A stretch of 64,000 nucleotides of DNA from Bacteroidota bacterium (GTDB lineage: Bacteria > Bacteroidota > Bacteroidia > AKYH767-A > OLB10). Positions 51,389 through 61,517 of this stretch are shown piece after piece. The position numbers were made by a program, and so were the translations under genes. Each line of letters begins with the position of its first letter. Position 1 is the stretch's first letter. Location: the NCBI GenBank assembly GCA_018268195.1, contig JAFDWZ010000001.1, positions 1 through 64,000 on the forward strand, read 5' to 3'. The notes beneath the pieces were generated by a model, which worked only from the letters and a program-made list of their open reading frames with translations, had not been told where the DNA came from and did not search any database.

Positions 51389-51738
51389 GATGATAAGGGA
51401 ACAGGAACAGCTAATTTAACTTCGAATGGAGGAAGGGACATATTAATTGCCAAATATTCACAGGGCACTACAATTAAATAACAATGTAATGACAAGCATT
51501 TACCCTAGCCCTGCAAATACAACTTTCAAATTTCATAGTAAAAGAAAACACATCCGATAAAGTTGTAAATATTCTTGGTGCAACAATCAGCACGAACCAC
51601 TTAAACACAGGTGCTAATAGGATTGATATAAGTAGTCATTCCAATGGAATTTACTTTATTCAATCCGCTTATGGCGTAACAGTGAGTTTATTAAAGAATA
51701 GTTTTACAAACTCAACTCCATTATTTTGCATCAATTAA
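51389..51738 (+). pseudogene. Decayed C-terminal end of a T9SS-secreted SBBP/propeller protein
   Basis: Three frame pieces read in order: DDKGTGTANLTSNGGRDILIAKYSQ (SBBP-repeat-like) ending in TAA; then MTSIYPSPANTTFKFH in another frame; then, after a +1 shift, VKENTSDKVVNILGATIST and onward through NGIYFIQSAYGVTVSLL to TAA at 51736. Together they spell a type A T9SS sorting domain. No upstream part of the gene remains: the EamA gene ends 5 bases before, so a deletion joined them. Confidence 0.75.
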
Positions 51739-51983
51739 AGCATACTGTTCAACTATGAGCAGAAGATTTTTATTTGCTGATATTATTAGGTAACAAATAT
51801 CGTCACGATATACATCAAACTGAATGGGAGCTAAAAAATGTAGAATTGAAAAATTTGAATTTAAAATATCAGATTCAAAACTTATTTTTGACAAATCAGC
51901 CTGACTTAACACATTATTCTGTAGGTGAAAAAATAATAGCTTGGAAATAGGTTGAAATATGAAATATAGAATTAAGAGTAATT

Positions 51984-53081
51984 ATGGCAAAAGACAAGAA
52001 AATAAAAGGAATTAGAAAATTTTACGAGTGGACAACTTCTATTCCTATACTAGCTTGTTTGCTCTATTTTTCAGGCTATCTTGACAATAATATTTTCCTT
52101 CAGATTTTTGCAGGGGTATTACTTATCATCTGTGTAATGTCAGCAGTTCATCATTCCGAGATTATTGCACATCGTGTTGGTGAACCTTATGGGACAATTA
52201 TTTTAGCTGTCTCCATTACAGTAATTGAAGTTGCAATAATTGTATCACTTATGATTACCGGAGGTGAGCAATATGCTTCATTTGCGAGAGATACAGTTTA
52301 TTCAGCAGTGATGTTGTTACTCAATGGTGTTGTAGGTCTAAGTTTATTCCTTGGTGGAAGGAAATTTCATACACAAACATTTTCACCTCATTCCATCAAA
52401 ATTGCTCTCGTATCATTGATATCAATTGTTACTTTTACAATGATACTCCCTACTTTTACTAAGGGCGAACCGGGGCCATATTACACCGAATCGCAATTAT
52501 TATTTGAGCTCATAGCCTGTCTTACCATTTATGCAGCTTTTATTTCTGCTCAAACCATAAGGCACCGAGAGTATTTTATTTCAGAAGGTGATGAAGCAAT
52601 TCAAGTTAAAACACAATCCATATCTGCTTTTGCATTCACTATAAGTATTGTTTTTCTTTTAATCAGCCTGACCATTGTTGTATTATTAGCAAAGAGTTTG
52701 TCTCATCCTTTAGAATTGGTGATTGTTAATTACGGGTTACCTAAAAGTTTGGTAGGTATAATTATTGCAGGTGTTATTTTACTTCCTGAAGGGATAGCTG
52801 CCGTGAGTGCTGCACGTAAAAATAAATTACAATCCAGTTTAAATCTGGCACTTGGTTCAGCCATTGCGAGTATTGGCTTAACTATACCTTCTGTTTCACT
52901 AGCCAGCTACCTTTATGATTTCCCTCTGATTTTGGGTATCGACACGCTTTCAATAATACTGTTAGGGATTTCGATTTTTACAGTAATGCTTTCACTGATT
53001 GGTGGACGAAGTAATGCTGTTTACGGAGTAGTTTTGTTGGTCAACTTAATTGCCTATATATTTTTAACCATAAACCCATAA
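51984..53081 (+). CDS. ChaA-type cation/proton antiporter
   Basis: 365 residues, about eleven hydrophobic helices in two inverted halves. Each carries an acidic signature: HRVGEPYGTIILAVSITVIEVAIIVSLM (~60-88) and GVILLPEGIAAVSAARKNKLQSSLNLALGSAIASIGLT (~260-300). These are the CaCA alpha repeats of the ChaA group, which exchange Ca2+ or Na+/K+ for H+ in the inner membrane. Starts after ~240 bases without a gene. A shared terminator follows. Confidence 0.9.
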   Translation: MAKDKKIKGIRKFYEWTTSIPILACLLYFSGYLDNNIFLQIFAGVLLIICVMSAVHHSEIIAHRVGEPYGTIILAVSITVIEVAIIVSLMITGGEQYASFARDTVYSAVMLLLNGVVGLSLFLGGRKFHTQTFSPHSIKIALVSLISIVTFTMILPTFTKGEPGPYYTESQLLFELIACLTIYAAFISAQTIRHREYFISEGDEAIQVKTQSISAFAFTISIVFLLISLTIVVLLAKSLSHPLELVIVNYGLPKSLVGIIIAGVILLPEGIAAVSAARKNKLQSSLNLALGSAIASIGLTIPSVSLASYLYDFPLILGIDTLSIILLGISIFTVMLSLIGGRSNAVYGVVLLVNLIAYIFLTINP

Positions 53082-53176
53082 CACTAATTTTTGGGAAACA
53101 CTCTGTATTTTAAAAATCAATTCATTCTTACGCAACATGTTTTCTCTTTACTAAATCAACTCCATATTGATCGAAC

Positions 53177-53213
53177 AAAAGAGGCCGCTCTTATAAGGAG
53201 CAGCCTCTTTTTT
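53177..53213. terminator. Bidirectional terminator between chaA-like and the 2300-aa gene
   Basis: Stem AAAAGAGGC-CGCTC/GAGC-AGCCTCTTTT with one unpaired position, flanked by an A-run and a T-run. Confidence 0.85.
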
Positions 53214-53230
53214 ATGATAACATTTTTATC

Positions 53231-56200
53231 TTAACGCAACAGAGTTACAGTGCCATTGTAATCATGGCGCTTACCACCTTTAGTTGTTACGCTCAATGAA
53301 TAAACATAGGTTCCCTGAGGTGCTAACCCTCCTCTTCCATCACTTCCATCCCATGGACTTGAAGGCGAATCAGATTGATACAACATCTGACCCCAACGAT
53401 TGAAGATTCTTAATTTGAATCCTGAATAATCCATATTAAATCCGGGATCAAAGAATACTTCATTTCGCCCGTCATTATTAGGAGTAAATGCATTAGGCAA
53501 CCAGAATGGATTTACTACAATTGTTTGCTCTGCTGAGTCAACACATCCGGAAATATTCTCTACAATCAGCTTAACAGGAAACTCTCCAATGTCAGAAAAA
53601 TAATGTGAAACATTTTGTTCAAAAAGTGTGTCACCTAATCCGAACACCCATTTCCAGTTCACAGCATAATCAGATTCATCGGTAAACTGAACCGGGCCAC
53701 TGTAGATATTAGTCATCATTGGATCGGCCTTGAACTTAGCAACTGGTAGCGGATAGAAAAACACCGGAACATTCTTGATTAATGAATCTGTACACCCAAA
53801 AGGATTTGCAACAACTAACTTAATGGGGTATGTTCCGGGAACAGAGAACACCAATGAAGGATTTACCATATTGGAGAATACGCTATCGCCCACGCTCCAC
53901 TGGAATGTAGCACCTGGCTGAGAGATAGTCTGACTAAAGAAATGAATATTGGTAATTTCGCATGTCCTGCTGGTATCGTTTGTAAAACTAACTACCGGGT
54001 ATGGATGTGCTATAAATGCAAATGCAGGTGATGTCTTTTTACATCCGTTGGCATCCGTTACTTCTACGGTATAGTTGCCTGTTTGATTCACTGTAAGTGT
54101 ACTTGCAGAACTGTTATTAGACCAGAGATAAGATGTATATGGCAACGTGGTTGACAATACAGAATTTGCACCTTCGCACACGGCACTTACACCTGTAATC
54201 ACCGGTTGTGGCAATGGATTAACGGTTATAGTTGCCATACCACTCATCTGGGTTCCGGGACAGTTTTTATCATTGATAGAAGTAAGTGAATAAGTGGAAG
54301 TCGTTGTTGGACTTAAACCAAGTAACAATGGATTCTGAGAAGTAGTTGCTGTGGTTGACTGACCTGTAACATTATCTAAATAAGTATAAGTAAACGGAGC
54401 CTCACCGGTAAACTGCAACTGTATTTGCGCAGTCTCGTTAAGACAAATAACCGGTGATCCAGAAATCACAGCCTGTGGTAAGTCATGTACAGCTACAGTA
54501 GTACTTCCAGTAGCATTGGTTTTACAGCCATACAAACCGGTTACCACTCCTGAAAGACTGTAAGTAGTAGTGGTAGCAGGTGTGACAGGAATAGTTACTG
54601 AAGGTGTGTTTGAAGCTACAGGATAATTAGTAGTACCATCTGAATAAGTTACTGCATAAGGACCATTTGCAGTAAAGTTTAGAGTAATAGACCCTGAATT
54701 TCCATTACACAATGATGGTGTTGCAGTAGTAATAGCTACAGTAGGATTATCAAGTACGGTGATTGCTACATTCTGATTAATGGTGGCAGGACAATTGGCA
54801 TCGTTTATAGTAGCCAGAGTATAGTTGGTGGTACTTTGAGGTGCAACATAAAACGAATAGTTACTGTTTGATGTATTCACTGTGCTTCCGCCCTGCATTT
54901 GGAAAGTATAGGGAGCAACACCTGTAAAATGTATTGATAATTGTGTGCTGTCGCCTTTACAGAGTGTGTCACTACCTGTTGTTATTACTGCCTGAGGAAT
55001 TGCATTTACACTTACAACCGCACTTCCTGAAGAAGGGCCTGCACATCCATTGCCAGTAATCGTTGCAGGCAAGGTATAAATCGTTGTTGAAGCAGGCGAA
55101 ACTGGAATGGTTACAGATGGCGAATTTGTAGTAAACGGACCATTGGAATTTCCTCCTGCAAGATAACTATAGCTATAAGGAGCTTCTCCTGTAAAGTTAA
55201 TCGTTAAGTTAGTTGAGCTTCCTGCACAAATAGCTGTAGTGCCTGTTAATGTTGCTCCCGGAGTTGGAACCACACGTACATATACAGACTGATTAACGGC
55301 ACTATTAGTACAGTTTGCATCACTTACATTAACCCCTAAAGCATAAGTTGAATTTACAGAAGGTGATATCGGAATAGTTGCTGTATTACTTGGTGATGAC
55401 AAAGCACCTGAAGTAACTCCATTGGTAAGATAAGTATAATCAAATGGAGGTGTTCCCGTAAATTGTATTGCCAACGAAGTAGAACTGCCGAAACATATTG
55501 TATCATTTCCTGTAAGTATGGCTGTTGGTATTTCATTTACTTTAACCGATGCAGCACCGGTCATAGCTGTACCTGTACAATTATTATCTGAAATCGAAAC
55601 AGGTGTGTAAGTTGTCAATCCAACAGGTGGAGTAACTGATACTATCAAAGGATTGTTGCTGGTAGTACCACTCACATTTGCAGTGCCGTTAAAATAAGTA
55701 TAATTATATGGTGCTGTTCCTGTAAATGAAATATTAAAGTTAGCTGATACACCATCACAAACTGTAGAGTTTCCACCCAATACCATAGTAGGTAATGGAT
55801 TTACAACTATCTGTGTTGTTACAGGATTTACTGGCGCACTACAACCTAATAATCCGGTAACATTTCCGGTAAGTGAATAGGTTGTTGTACCGGTAGGCGG
55901 AGTAACAGATATGGTTGTTGAATTAGTACTGCTGTTAACTCCATTGGATATGGATCCATTAGAATATGTAGTAGTAAATGGTCCTACACCTGTAAAGTTT
56001 ATTGTAATGCTTCCACTCTGTCCTATACAAAGTTTTGGTGTAGTAGTGGAAATTACTGCTGAAGGTAATGGCAGCACTGTAACTTTTACTCCTTGGTTCA
56101 TGTTGCTTGTACACAACTGGTCGCTCACCTTTATCAATGTATAATTAATTGTAGAAGCCGGTGAAACAGGAATTACCTGTGGATTGGAAGCTGCCGTTTG

Positions 56201-59200
56201 CACTCCCTGTCCTGCCAGTTGATAGCTGAAAGGAGCAGTACCTGTAAATTGAATACTCAGATTGGTGGAGCCTCCGCTGCAAATTGAATCAGAAGCAGTG
56301 CTGATAACAGCTGTGGGCAATGGACGCACAGTTATAGCTCCCAACCCACTCACACTACCTTTACATACTCCACTAAATACAGAGTCGAGCTGGAAGGTTG
56401 TAGTTGAAGTGGGACTTAGCACCAATTTATAAGGATTGTTTGATGTAGTTACCGGTCCATAAGTATTTCCTAAACCGTCTTTATAAAAGAAAGTCCAAGG
56501 TGCAGCACCGGCATTGAAATTTACCAATAACGTGTCTTGAGCTCCTGTACAAATAGTTTTATTACCACTGATAACGGCTTGAGGTAAGGTGCTTACTGTA
56601 ACCACTGCTGTTGCAGGATTAGTTGTATTGGCACATTTTGCATCGCTGATGGTTGTGCCAAGGCTATAAGTTGTAGTTGCACCCGGAGTTACATTAACCG
56701 TATATGGATTTAATGAAGTATTAAAGTTGATAGTACTACCGGGAGTTGCAACATAGCTTCCAATGAAAGGTCCGGTACCTGTGAAATTAATAGTCAAAGT
56801 TGAAGATTGACCTGCACAAATAGTATTTGTACCTGAAAGAACTGCTGTAGGCAGCGGATTCACCGTTACTCTAACCGTATCATTAATACCTGAACGCGAA
56901 CAGTACTTATCCGATACAGTGGTTACAATATAATTGGTACTTGCCAAAGGATGAACGTAGAAGTAATATGGGTTGGTAGCTGCATTGGTATTTACAACAC
57001 CTCCTGAATTAGTCACTAAACCATAAGTATAAGGAGCACCATTGCCCGTGAAACTTACCTGCATCCTCACACTGTCGTTCAAACAAATTACCGGGTTGGT
57101 AACAGCACTGATATTGGCATTAGGAATAACTCGAACTGTAACTGTAACTGAATTGGCTACTGAACCCGGACACGCCTTTGCCGAACTGGTAAAGTTCACA
57201 AATGTATATGTAGTGGTTGTGGTAGGTGAAACATTGAGAGTAGTAAATGCTGCATTGGTATTTACAGGAGTAAGAGTGTTAGTAGTATTATCACGAATGT
57301 TACCAACATAAGGTGGTGTACCTGTAAAATTAACACGAATGGTTGCAGATGAGCCTACACAAATAGTATCGTTACCTGTTATTGACATAGTTGCTGTTGG
57401 AACTGGGTTAACAACAATTTTTCTGCTTCCAGAAACCGTGCCTGTACATGCATCTGCAACACTCACCAAGGCATAGGTGGTGGTTGAGGCAGGCGTTACA
57501 TTTAATAACAATGGATTAGAAGGTGTAGTTCCTGAGATATTAGGACCTGTAGAACTACTTATAACATAACTCCACGGACCTGTGCCTGTGAAATTTATGG
57601 TAAGTGTAGAACTTCCTCCTGTACATATGGTATCGTTGGAAGTTATACCGATGACTGCAGTAGGTTTTGGAGCAACGGTAACATTTGCAGTACCTGAAAC
57701 AATTCCCGGACAACCTGCTGTAACAGTTGTTAGCGTATAACCATAATTGCAGTTAACAGGAACGCGGACAACAAAAGGAGTACTATTCGCAACAGCATTA
57801 ACTACTGTATTTCCAACACATCCCGGACCTGGAACATTATAACTGAAATTCCATGGTGGTGCTCCTGTAAAAGAAAACTGAAGATTTATACTATCGCCCA
57901 AACAAGCACTTGAAGAACCTGATACTGCAATTGTAGCAGTAGGTGCTTGCGTAACAGTTACATTAATCGTTGATGTAGTGCTCGTACAACCACTTGGTGA
58001 TTGTGTAATAGTAGCATTATAAGCACCTGTTGCGCAGGCGTTGATAGTTGAAGTTGTTGCTCCTGTATTCCATGAATAATTGTATGTAAAACATGGATTA
58101 TTGGGTGACGGGGAAGCAGTCAAAGGAACACATTGCCCCTGACATACATTGGTTGGTCCACTTGCGCTGATGTTTGCAGTGAAACTATTATTAACAGCAA
58201 TAGAAAAATGGTTGGAATTGGATGTACAAGGTAATGCATCACCTATGCTTACCCAATATTCTATATTTCCGGTACAAATAGTTGTTGAAAAGGGATCTGT
58301 AAATGTTGTTGGTCCTGCTCGTGGAATTGTTGTCACCAATACAGGTGGAGAGCCGGACGGGTACGATCGGTAAAGATTATAATTTGCCGATGCCGATGGC
58401 GGATATGGTCCGGTAAACAATGAATTCCAACTAAGTTGTATTCCACAATTGTTAACACCACTCAAATACATTGTTCTGATCAGATTAGACTGGGTTGACA
58501 AAGAATCAACTCCACAAGTTGATTTTGTCTTCACATAAAAATATATTGATTGATTCGCTGCATTTGCTCCTATTAAAGCTGTAAGGCTGGAGCCAAGAAT
58601 GGTATCTCCCTTTTGCTGATAATGATTCCCTTTTACACTATCAACGAGTGTAAATGGTCCTCCCTGATTGGTAGAAGCATAAATGTAATATGCGTTGAAA
58701 ATATTATGTGTATCAATCGGCATAGGAGGATTCCAATAAAGTCCCACATCTCCTGCAGGATTAAGTACCGTAGCACCTCTGACATCTGGCGCTTTCAGAG
58801 CTATTGGTGGCTCAACGGTAATGGAAATAGTTATTGTATTAATTGCAGGTGCAGGACAATAATCGTCCTGTGCCTTGACAATAAAGTAATACGTATTCCT
58901 TCCTCTGATACAACCTGAAGGCGCAAGTATGTGATTACAATTTGTGACCCAGGTAAACTGAATAAAATTGGCAATAGGTGAAACGGATGGCAACAATTTA
59001 TTCAGGTAAGCACAAGGGGGATACTGACAGCCACCATCTGTGTTTATTGGAGTACCGAACTGATCACTGTAGGCCTCAATTCTGATATTCTGAAAACTTC
59101 CCGAGCCGATGTTCTTTTGAAAATCTGTAGCATCAATCCTGAATCGGACCGTATCTCCTGCAAAAACTGTAGTATCCTTTGAAGTTCCTCCTGCAAAAGG

Positions 59201-60133
59201 AAGATTGATTGCCGGTGGTAGATTTATAGTGGGTGGATTCTGAACAAAACAGTTGGTAGTTAATACAACTCCGTAATCTCTGTATATTTCAGCAACCTTA
59301 ACCCCACATTTGTAAGATGTAACTTTAATACATGTTGCAAAATTCCCTGTTGTGCCCGCAGCCGTAGTAACAAAAAAGTTAACCTCACCTGATAAATTAT
59401 TCATGGTAACATTTCCGGGCAATTGATTATTTACAGAGTAAGGAGCTGAGAAATTAATTGCCGAGGCATTAAAAGCCGCAGGTGGAGATGATGTCGGCTG
59501 GTCAATAGGATTGGCCCATTCACTTCTAAGAGAATCCAAATCACTGTCAACCGCTGTTGGGTTATAGGTATATGGGTAACCAATGCAGATATAGGTATTG
59601 GGGCGCTCTTTGAAATAAGGCGAGGAGTCGTAACACGGGTTCATGTTTAATCCCAGATACGGATACATTGTTGCCCTGATGGTGAATCCCTGACCGCCAC
59701 CTCCTAAATTCACTAATGAATTGCGGCAGCAATCGTCAATGGCAAAAGTCCAACCCGTAGCAGGTGGTGTACCGTTCAGGAATACCGGATTTGTTTTCAT
59801 AACATACTCCTGTATTGCACCGGCACTTGGGCTTGCACAGGTAAATCCACAATTGGGAGGACTCAGGTCATTAATTTGCGTTAAGGCTGCATTAATGGGA
59901 ATAGATGTCAATCCAGGATTTCCATACACCGCCAAGCTGGAAGGTGGGGAAAATGGAATTCCCTGACAATCTCTGTATGCCTTAATGGTAAACTGAAACT
60001 TGCCCGCATCAGGTCCTGACTGAATACATGTCCATGTGATTTCGCCTCCGAATAAATGAGAGGCCTTAGCGCCTACCGTTGACAACATCAACAGTATCAC
60101 TAGTAAGTAAAGTTTTCGATTCATAGCTTTCAT
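53231..60133 (-). CDS. Giant repeat adhesin with gliding-motility-type (T9SS type B) C-terminal domain
   Basis: 2300 residues. Signal peptide 1-24. Residues ~25-300 are the SHLFGGEITW... domain typical of large Bacteroidota surface proteins (AYRDCQG). Fibronectin-like pieces follow (~430-680). From ~730 to ~1975 there are about 14 tandem units of ~89 residues (see repeat feature). Two PKD domains lie ~2045-2210, then the CHU_C-type C-terminal domain (LPNAFTPNNDGRNEVF, FNRWGQMLYQS, PQGTYVYSLSV). It should be exported through T9SS with PorP/SprF-type help and act as a surface filament in adhesion or gliding; no catalytic domain is seen. Confidence 0.9.
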   Translation of the reverse strand: MKAMNRKLYLLVILLMLSTVGAKASHLFGGEITWTCIQSGPDAGKFQFTIKAYRDCQGIPFSPPSSLAVYGNPGLTSIPINAALTQINDLSPPNCGFTCASPSAGAIQEYVMKTNPVFLNGTPPATGWTFAIDDCCRNSLVNLGGGGQGFTIRATMYPYLGLNMNPCYDSSPYFKERPNTYICIGYPYTYNPTAVDSDLDSLRSEWANPIDQPTSSPPAAFNASAINFSAPYSVNNQLPGNVTMNNLSGEVNFFVTTAAGTTGNFATCIKVTSYKCGVKVAEIYRDYGVVLTTNCFVQNPPTINLPPAINLPFAGGTSKDTTVFAGDTVRFRIDATDFQKNIGSGSFQNIRIEAYSDQFGTPINTDGGCQYPPCAYLNKLLPSVSPIANFIQFTWVTNCNHILAPSGCIRGRNTYYFIVKAQDDYCPAPAINTITISITVEPPIALKAPDVRGATVLNPAGDVGLYWNPPMPIDTHNIFNAYYIYASTNQGGPFTLVDSVKGNHYQQKGDTILGSSLTALIGANAANQSIYFYVKTKSTCGVDSLSTQSNLIRTMYLSGVNNCGIQLSWNSLFTGPYPPSASANYNLYRSYPSGSPPVLVTTIPRAGPTTFTDPFSTTICTGNIEYWVSIGDALPCTSNSNHFSIAVNNSFTANISASGPTNVCQGQCVPLTASPSPNNPCFTYNYSWNTGATTSTINACATGAYNATITQSPSGCTSTTSTINVTVTQAPTATIAVSGSSSACLGDSINLQFSFTGAPPWNFSYNVPGPGCVGNTVVNAVANSTPFVVRVPVNCNYGYTLTTVTAGCPGIVSGTANVTVAPKPTAVIGITSNDTICTGGSSTLTINFTGTGPWSYVISSSTGPNISGTTPSNPLLLNVTPASTTTYALVSVADACTGTVSGSRKIVVNPVPTATMSITGNDTICVGSSATIRVNFTGTPPYVGNIRDNTTNTLTPVNTNAAFTTLNVSPTTTTTYTFVNFTSSAKACPGSVANSVTVTVRVIPNANISAVTNPVICLNDSVRMQVSFTGNGAPYTYGLVTNSGGVVNTNAATNPYYFYVHPLASTNYIVTTVSDKYCSRSGINDTVRVTVNPLPTAVLSGTNTICAGQSSTLTINFTGTGPFIGSYVATPGSTINFNTSLNPYTVNVTPGATTTYSLGTTISDAKCANTTNPATAVVTVSTLPQAVISGNKTICTGAQDTLLVNFNAGAAPWTFFYKDGLGNTYGPVTTSNNPYKLVLSPTSTTTFQLDSVFSGVCKGSVSGLGAITVRPLPTAVISTASDSICSGGSTNLSIQFTGTAPFSYQLAGQGVQTAASNPQVIPVSPASTINYTLIKVSDQLCTSNMNQGVKVTVLPLPSAVISTTTPKLCIGQSGSITINFTGVGPFTTTYSNGSISNGVNSSTNSTTISVTPPTGTTTYSLTGNVTGLLGCSAPVNPVTTQIVVNPLPTMVLGGNSTVCDGVSANFNISFTGTAPYNYTYFNGTANVSGTTSNNPLIVSVTPPVGLTTYTPVSISDNNCTGTAMTGAASVKVNEIPTAILTGNDTICFGSSTSLAIQFTGTPPFDYTYLTNGVTSGALSSPSNTATIPISPSVNSTYALGVNVSDANCTNSAVNQSVYVRVVPTPGATLTGTTAICAGSSTNLTINFTGEAPYSYSYLAGGNSNGPFTTNSPSVTIPVSPASTTIYTLPATITGNGCAGPSSGSAVVSVNAIPQAVITTGSDTLCKGDSTQLSIHFTGVAPYTFQMQGGSTVNTSNSNYSFYVAPQSTTNYTLATINDANCPATINQNVAITVLDNPTVAITTATPSLCNGNSGSITLNFTANGPYAVTYSDGTTNYPVASNTPSVTIPVTPATTTTYSLSGVVTGLYGCKTNATGSTTVAVHDLPQAVISGSPVICLNETAQIQLQFTGEAPFTYTYLDNVTGQSTTATTSQNPLLLGLSPTTTSTYSLTSINDKNCPGTQMSGMATITVNPLPQPVITGVSAVCEGANSVLSTTLPYTSYLWSNNSSASTLTVNQTGNYTVEVTDANGCKKTSPAFAFIAHPYPVVSFTNDTSRTCEITNIHFFSQTISQPGATFQWSVGDSVFSNMVNPSLVFSVPGTYPIKLVVANPFGCTDSLIKNVPVFFYPLPVAKFKADPMMTNIYSGPVQFTDESDYAVNWKWVFGLGDTLFEQNVSHYFSDIGEFPVKLIVENISGCVDSAEQTIVVNPFWLPNAFTPNNDGRNEVFFDPGFNMDYSGFKLRIFNRWGQMLYQSDSPSSPWDGSDGRGGLAPQGTYVYSLSVTTKGGKRHDYNGTVTLLR
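54210..57940 (-). repeat. About 14 tandem ~89-aa units in the giant adhesin
   Basis: Each unit begins P-T-A-x-I/L-S-x(4-8)-I-C-x-G-x-S-x-x-L-x-I-x-F-T-G-x-x-P-F/W-x-Y, then has N-P-x(3)-V-x-P and T-T-Y-x-L, and closes near D-x-x-C. One Cys pair per unit (first near ICxG, second near the end) may make a disulphide. Copies vary widely in sequence, so they arose by old duplications. A 15th partial unit (PQPVITGVSAVCEG) ends the array. Confidence 0.8.
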
Positions 60134-60151
60134 TAAATTATATTTTCATCA

Positions 60152-60159
60152 CAAATGTA
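60152..60159 (-). promoter_or_regulatory. -7 box TACATTTG of the giant adhesin gene
   Basis: Reverse complement of CAAATGTA, 18 bases before ATG 60133. Confidence 0.5.
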
Positions 60160-60245
60160 AAAATTATAATTCATAAAAAAAACACATAAATAGATTTATT
60201 TATACACCATAAAGTCATCTGAATTTTCAGGATTAAAATCTGCAA

Positions 60246-61517
60246 CTACCCTGCTACAACTTCAGCCAATTTTTTTGTGTCAAAATACCTCTGTGCTACC
60301 TCTGTAAGTTGTTCTGTGGTGATATTTTTAATCGTATTCAGATATTCTGTGTAAAAGTTCATTTTTAGCCCATATATTAATGTAGATTTTAATCTATCGG
60401 CTATTGCTAAAGGGCCGTCCATACTTCGTTGCAGGGTACCAATCATATAGTTCTTCACCAACTGAAGTTCATCCTCATTAACCGGGCTTTCTCTTAATCG
60501 GTTTATTTCAATATAAATCTGTTTTAATGCATCCTCTTTCACATTTGAAGCAACCTGTGTGGTGATGAAAAAATATCCGCTTTGCAATAAGGAAACTGTC
60601 GCTGAACCAATGCCGTAAGTGTAACCTTTGTCTTCGCGCAAATTCGACATCAGTCGCGAGCCAAAATATCCTCCAAGTATGGTATTAAAAACTGTTAATG
60701 ATGAAAAATCAGCATGAAGTTTGTTCGGAATCCTACATCCAATACGGATAGCAGACTGAACGGCATTTTCTACCGGAATGAAAATTTTTTCAGGTACAAA
60801 ATCACTTTGGAAATGCGGCTCTGAAGAAAACTCTGCCGAATCATGTGTCCACTCACCAAAAGTTTGTTCCAGATATTTTATGGTATTTTCATCTGTCTTT
60901 CCGCTGAGAATAATGAAACCATTCTGCGGATTGTATTTTTCCGAATGCCATTTTTTCAAATCAGATGATGTGAACTGACTGTAACTTTCTTCTTCAGGAA
61001 TGCGACCATAAGGATGACCGCAAGGGAATAGCAACTGATTAAATTTAACACGCGCCAGGTATTCTACTTTTTTTCTGTTTATTCTAAGTTGCTGAATATG
61101 TTGCGAAGCAAATAATTCCATTTCTTCCTGTGGATAAATAGCATCGGTAAGCATTTCGAGAAGCAGCGTGAACGTTTCTTTTGCAAAACGGGTCAGCGTA
61201 AAAAGTCGTACTGATGCAATGTCTGTGGTGCATTCAGTTTCAATATAGGCGCCATAGTAGTCAAATGCCTGCGACAGCTCATAAGCTGTTTTTGTGGACG
61301 TACCTACCTCCATCAGTTTATTTACCATGGTAGCCAGCGCTGTTTTTTCGCCATACCACTCCCCCGCTTTAAAAATTAATTCAAGTTTCAATATTTCCTG
61401 CTCACCTGCCCTTACACAGTAAACCTTCAATCCGTTTTTCAGTTCAATAATTTCCGGTTCGGGCACGGCAATTTCATCAGGCAGTTTTAATTCAGGCTCT
61501 TGTAATCTATTCATCAT
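60246..61517 (-). CDS. M16 peptidase-like subunit without the zinc motif
   Basis: 423 residues. Fold of the M16B family (two halves), but where the HxxEH zinc site should stand it has ATMVNKLMEVGT, so it cannot cleave by itself. It keeps the C-terminal features seen in partner subunits (NLREDKGYTYGIGS, ~300). Paired with the active subunit gene through an ATGA overlap (61514-61517). In such pairs this subunit helps bind the peptide. Confidence 0.9.
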   Translation of the reverse strand: MMNRLQEPELKLPDEIAVPEPEIIELKNGLKVYCVRAGEQEILKLELIFKAGEWYGEKTALATMVNKLMEVGTSTKTAYELSQAFDYYGAYIETECTTDIASVRLFTLTRFAKETFTLLLEMLTDAIYPQEEMELFASQHIQQLRINRKKVEYLARVKFNQLLFPCGHPYGRIPEEESYSQFTSSDLKKWHSEKYNPQNGFIILSGKTDENTIKYLEQTFGEWTHDSAEFSSEPHFQSDFVPEKIFIPVENAVQSAIRIGCRIPNKLHADFSSLTVFNTILGGYFGSRLMSNLREDKGYTYGIGSATVSLLQSGYFFITTQVASNVKEDALKQIYIEINRLRESPVNEDELQLVKNYMIGTLQRSMDGPLAIADRLKSTLIYGLKMNFYTEYLNTIKNITTEQLTEVAQRYFDTKKLAEVVAG

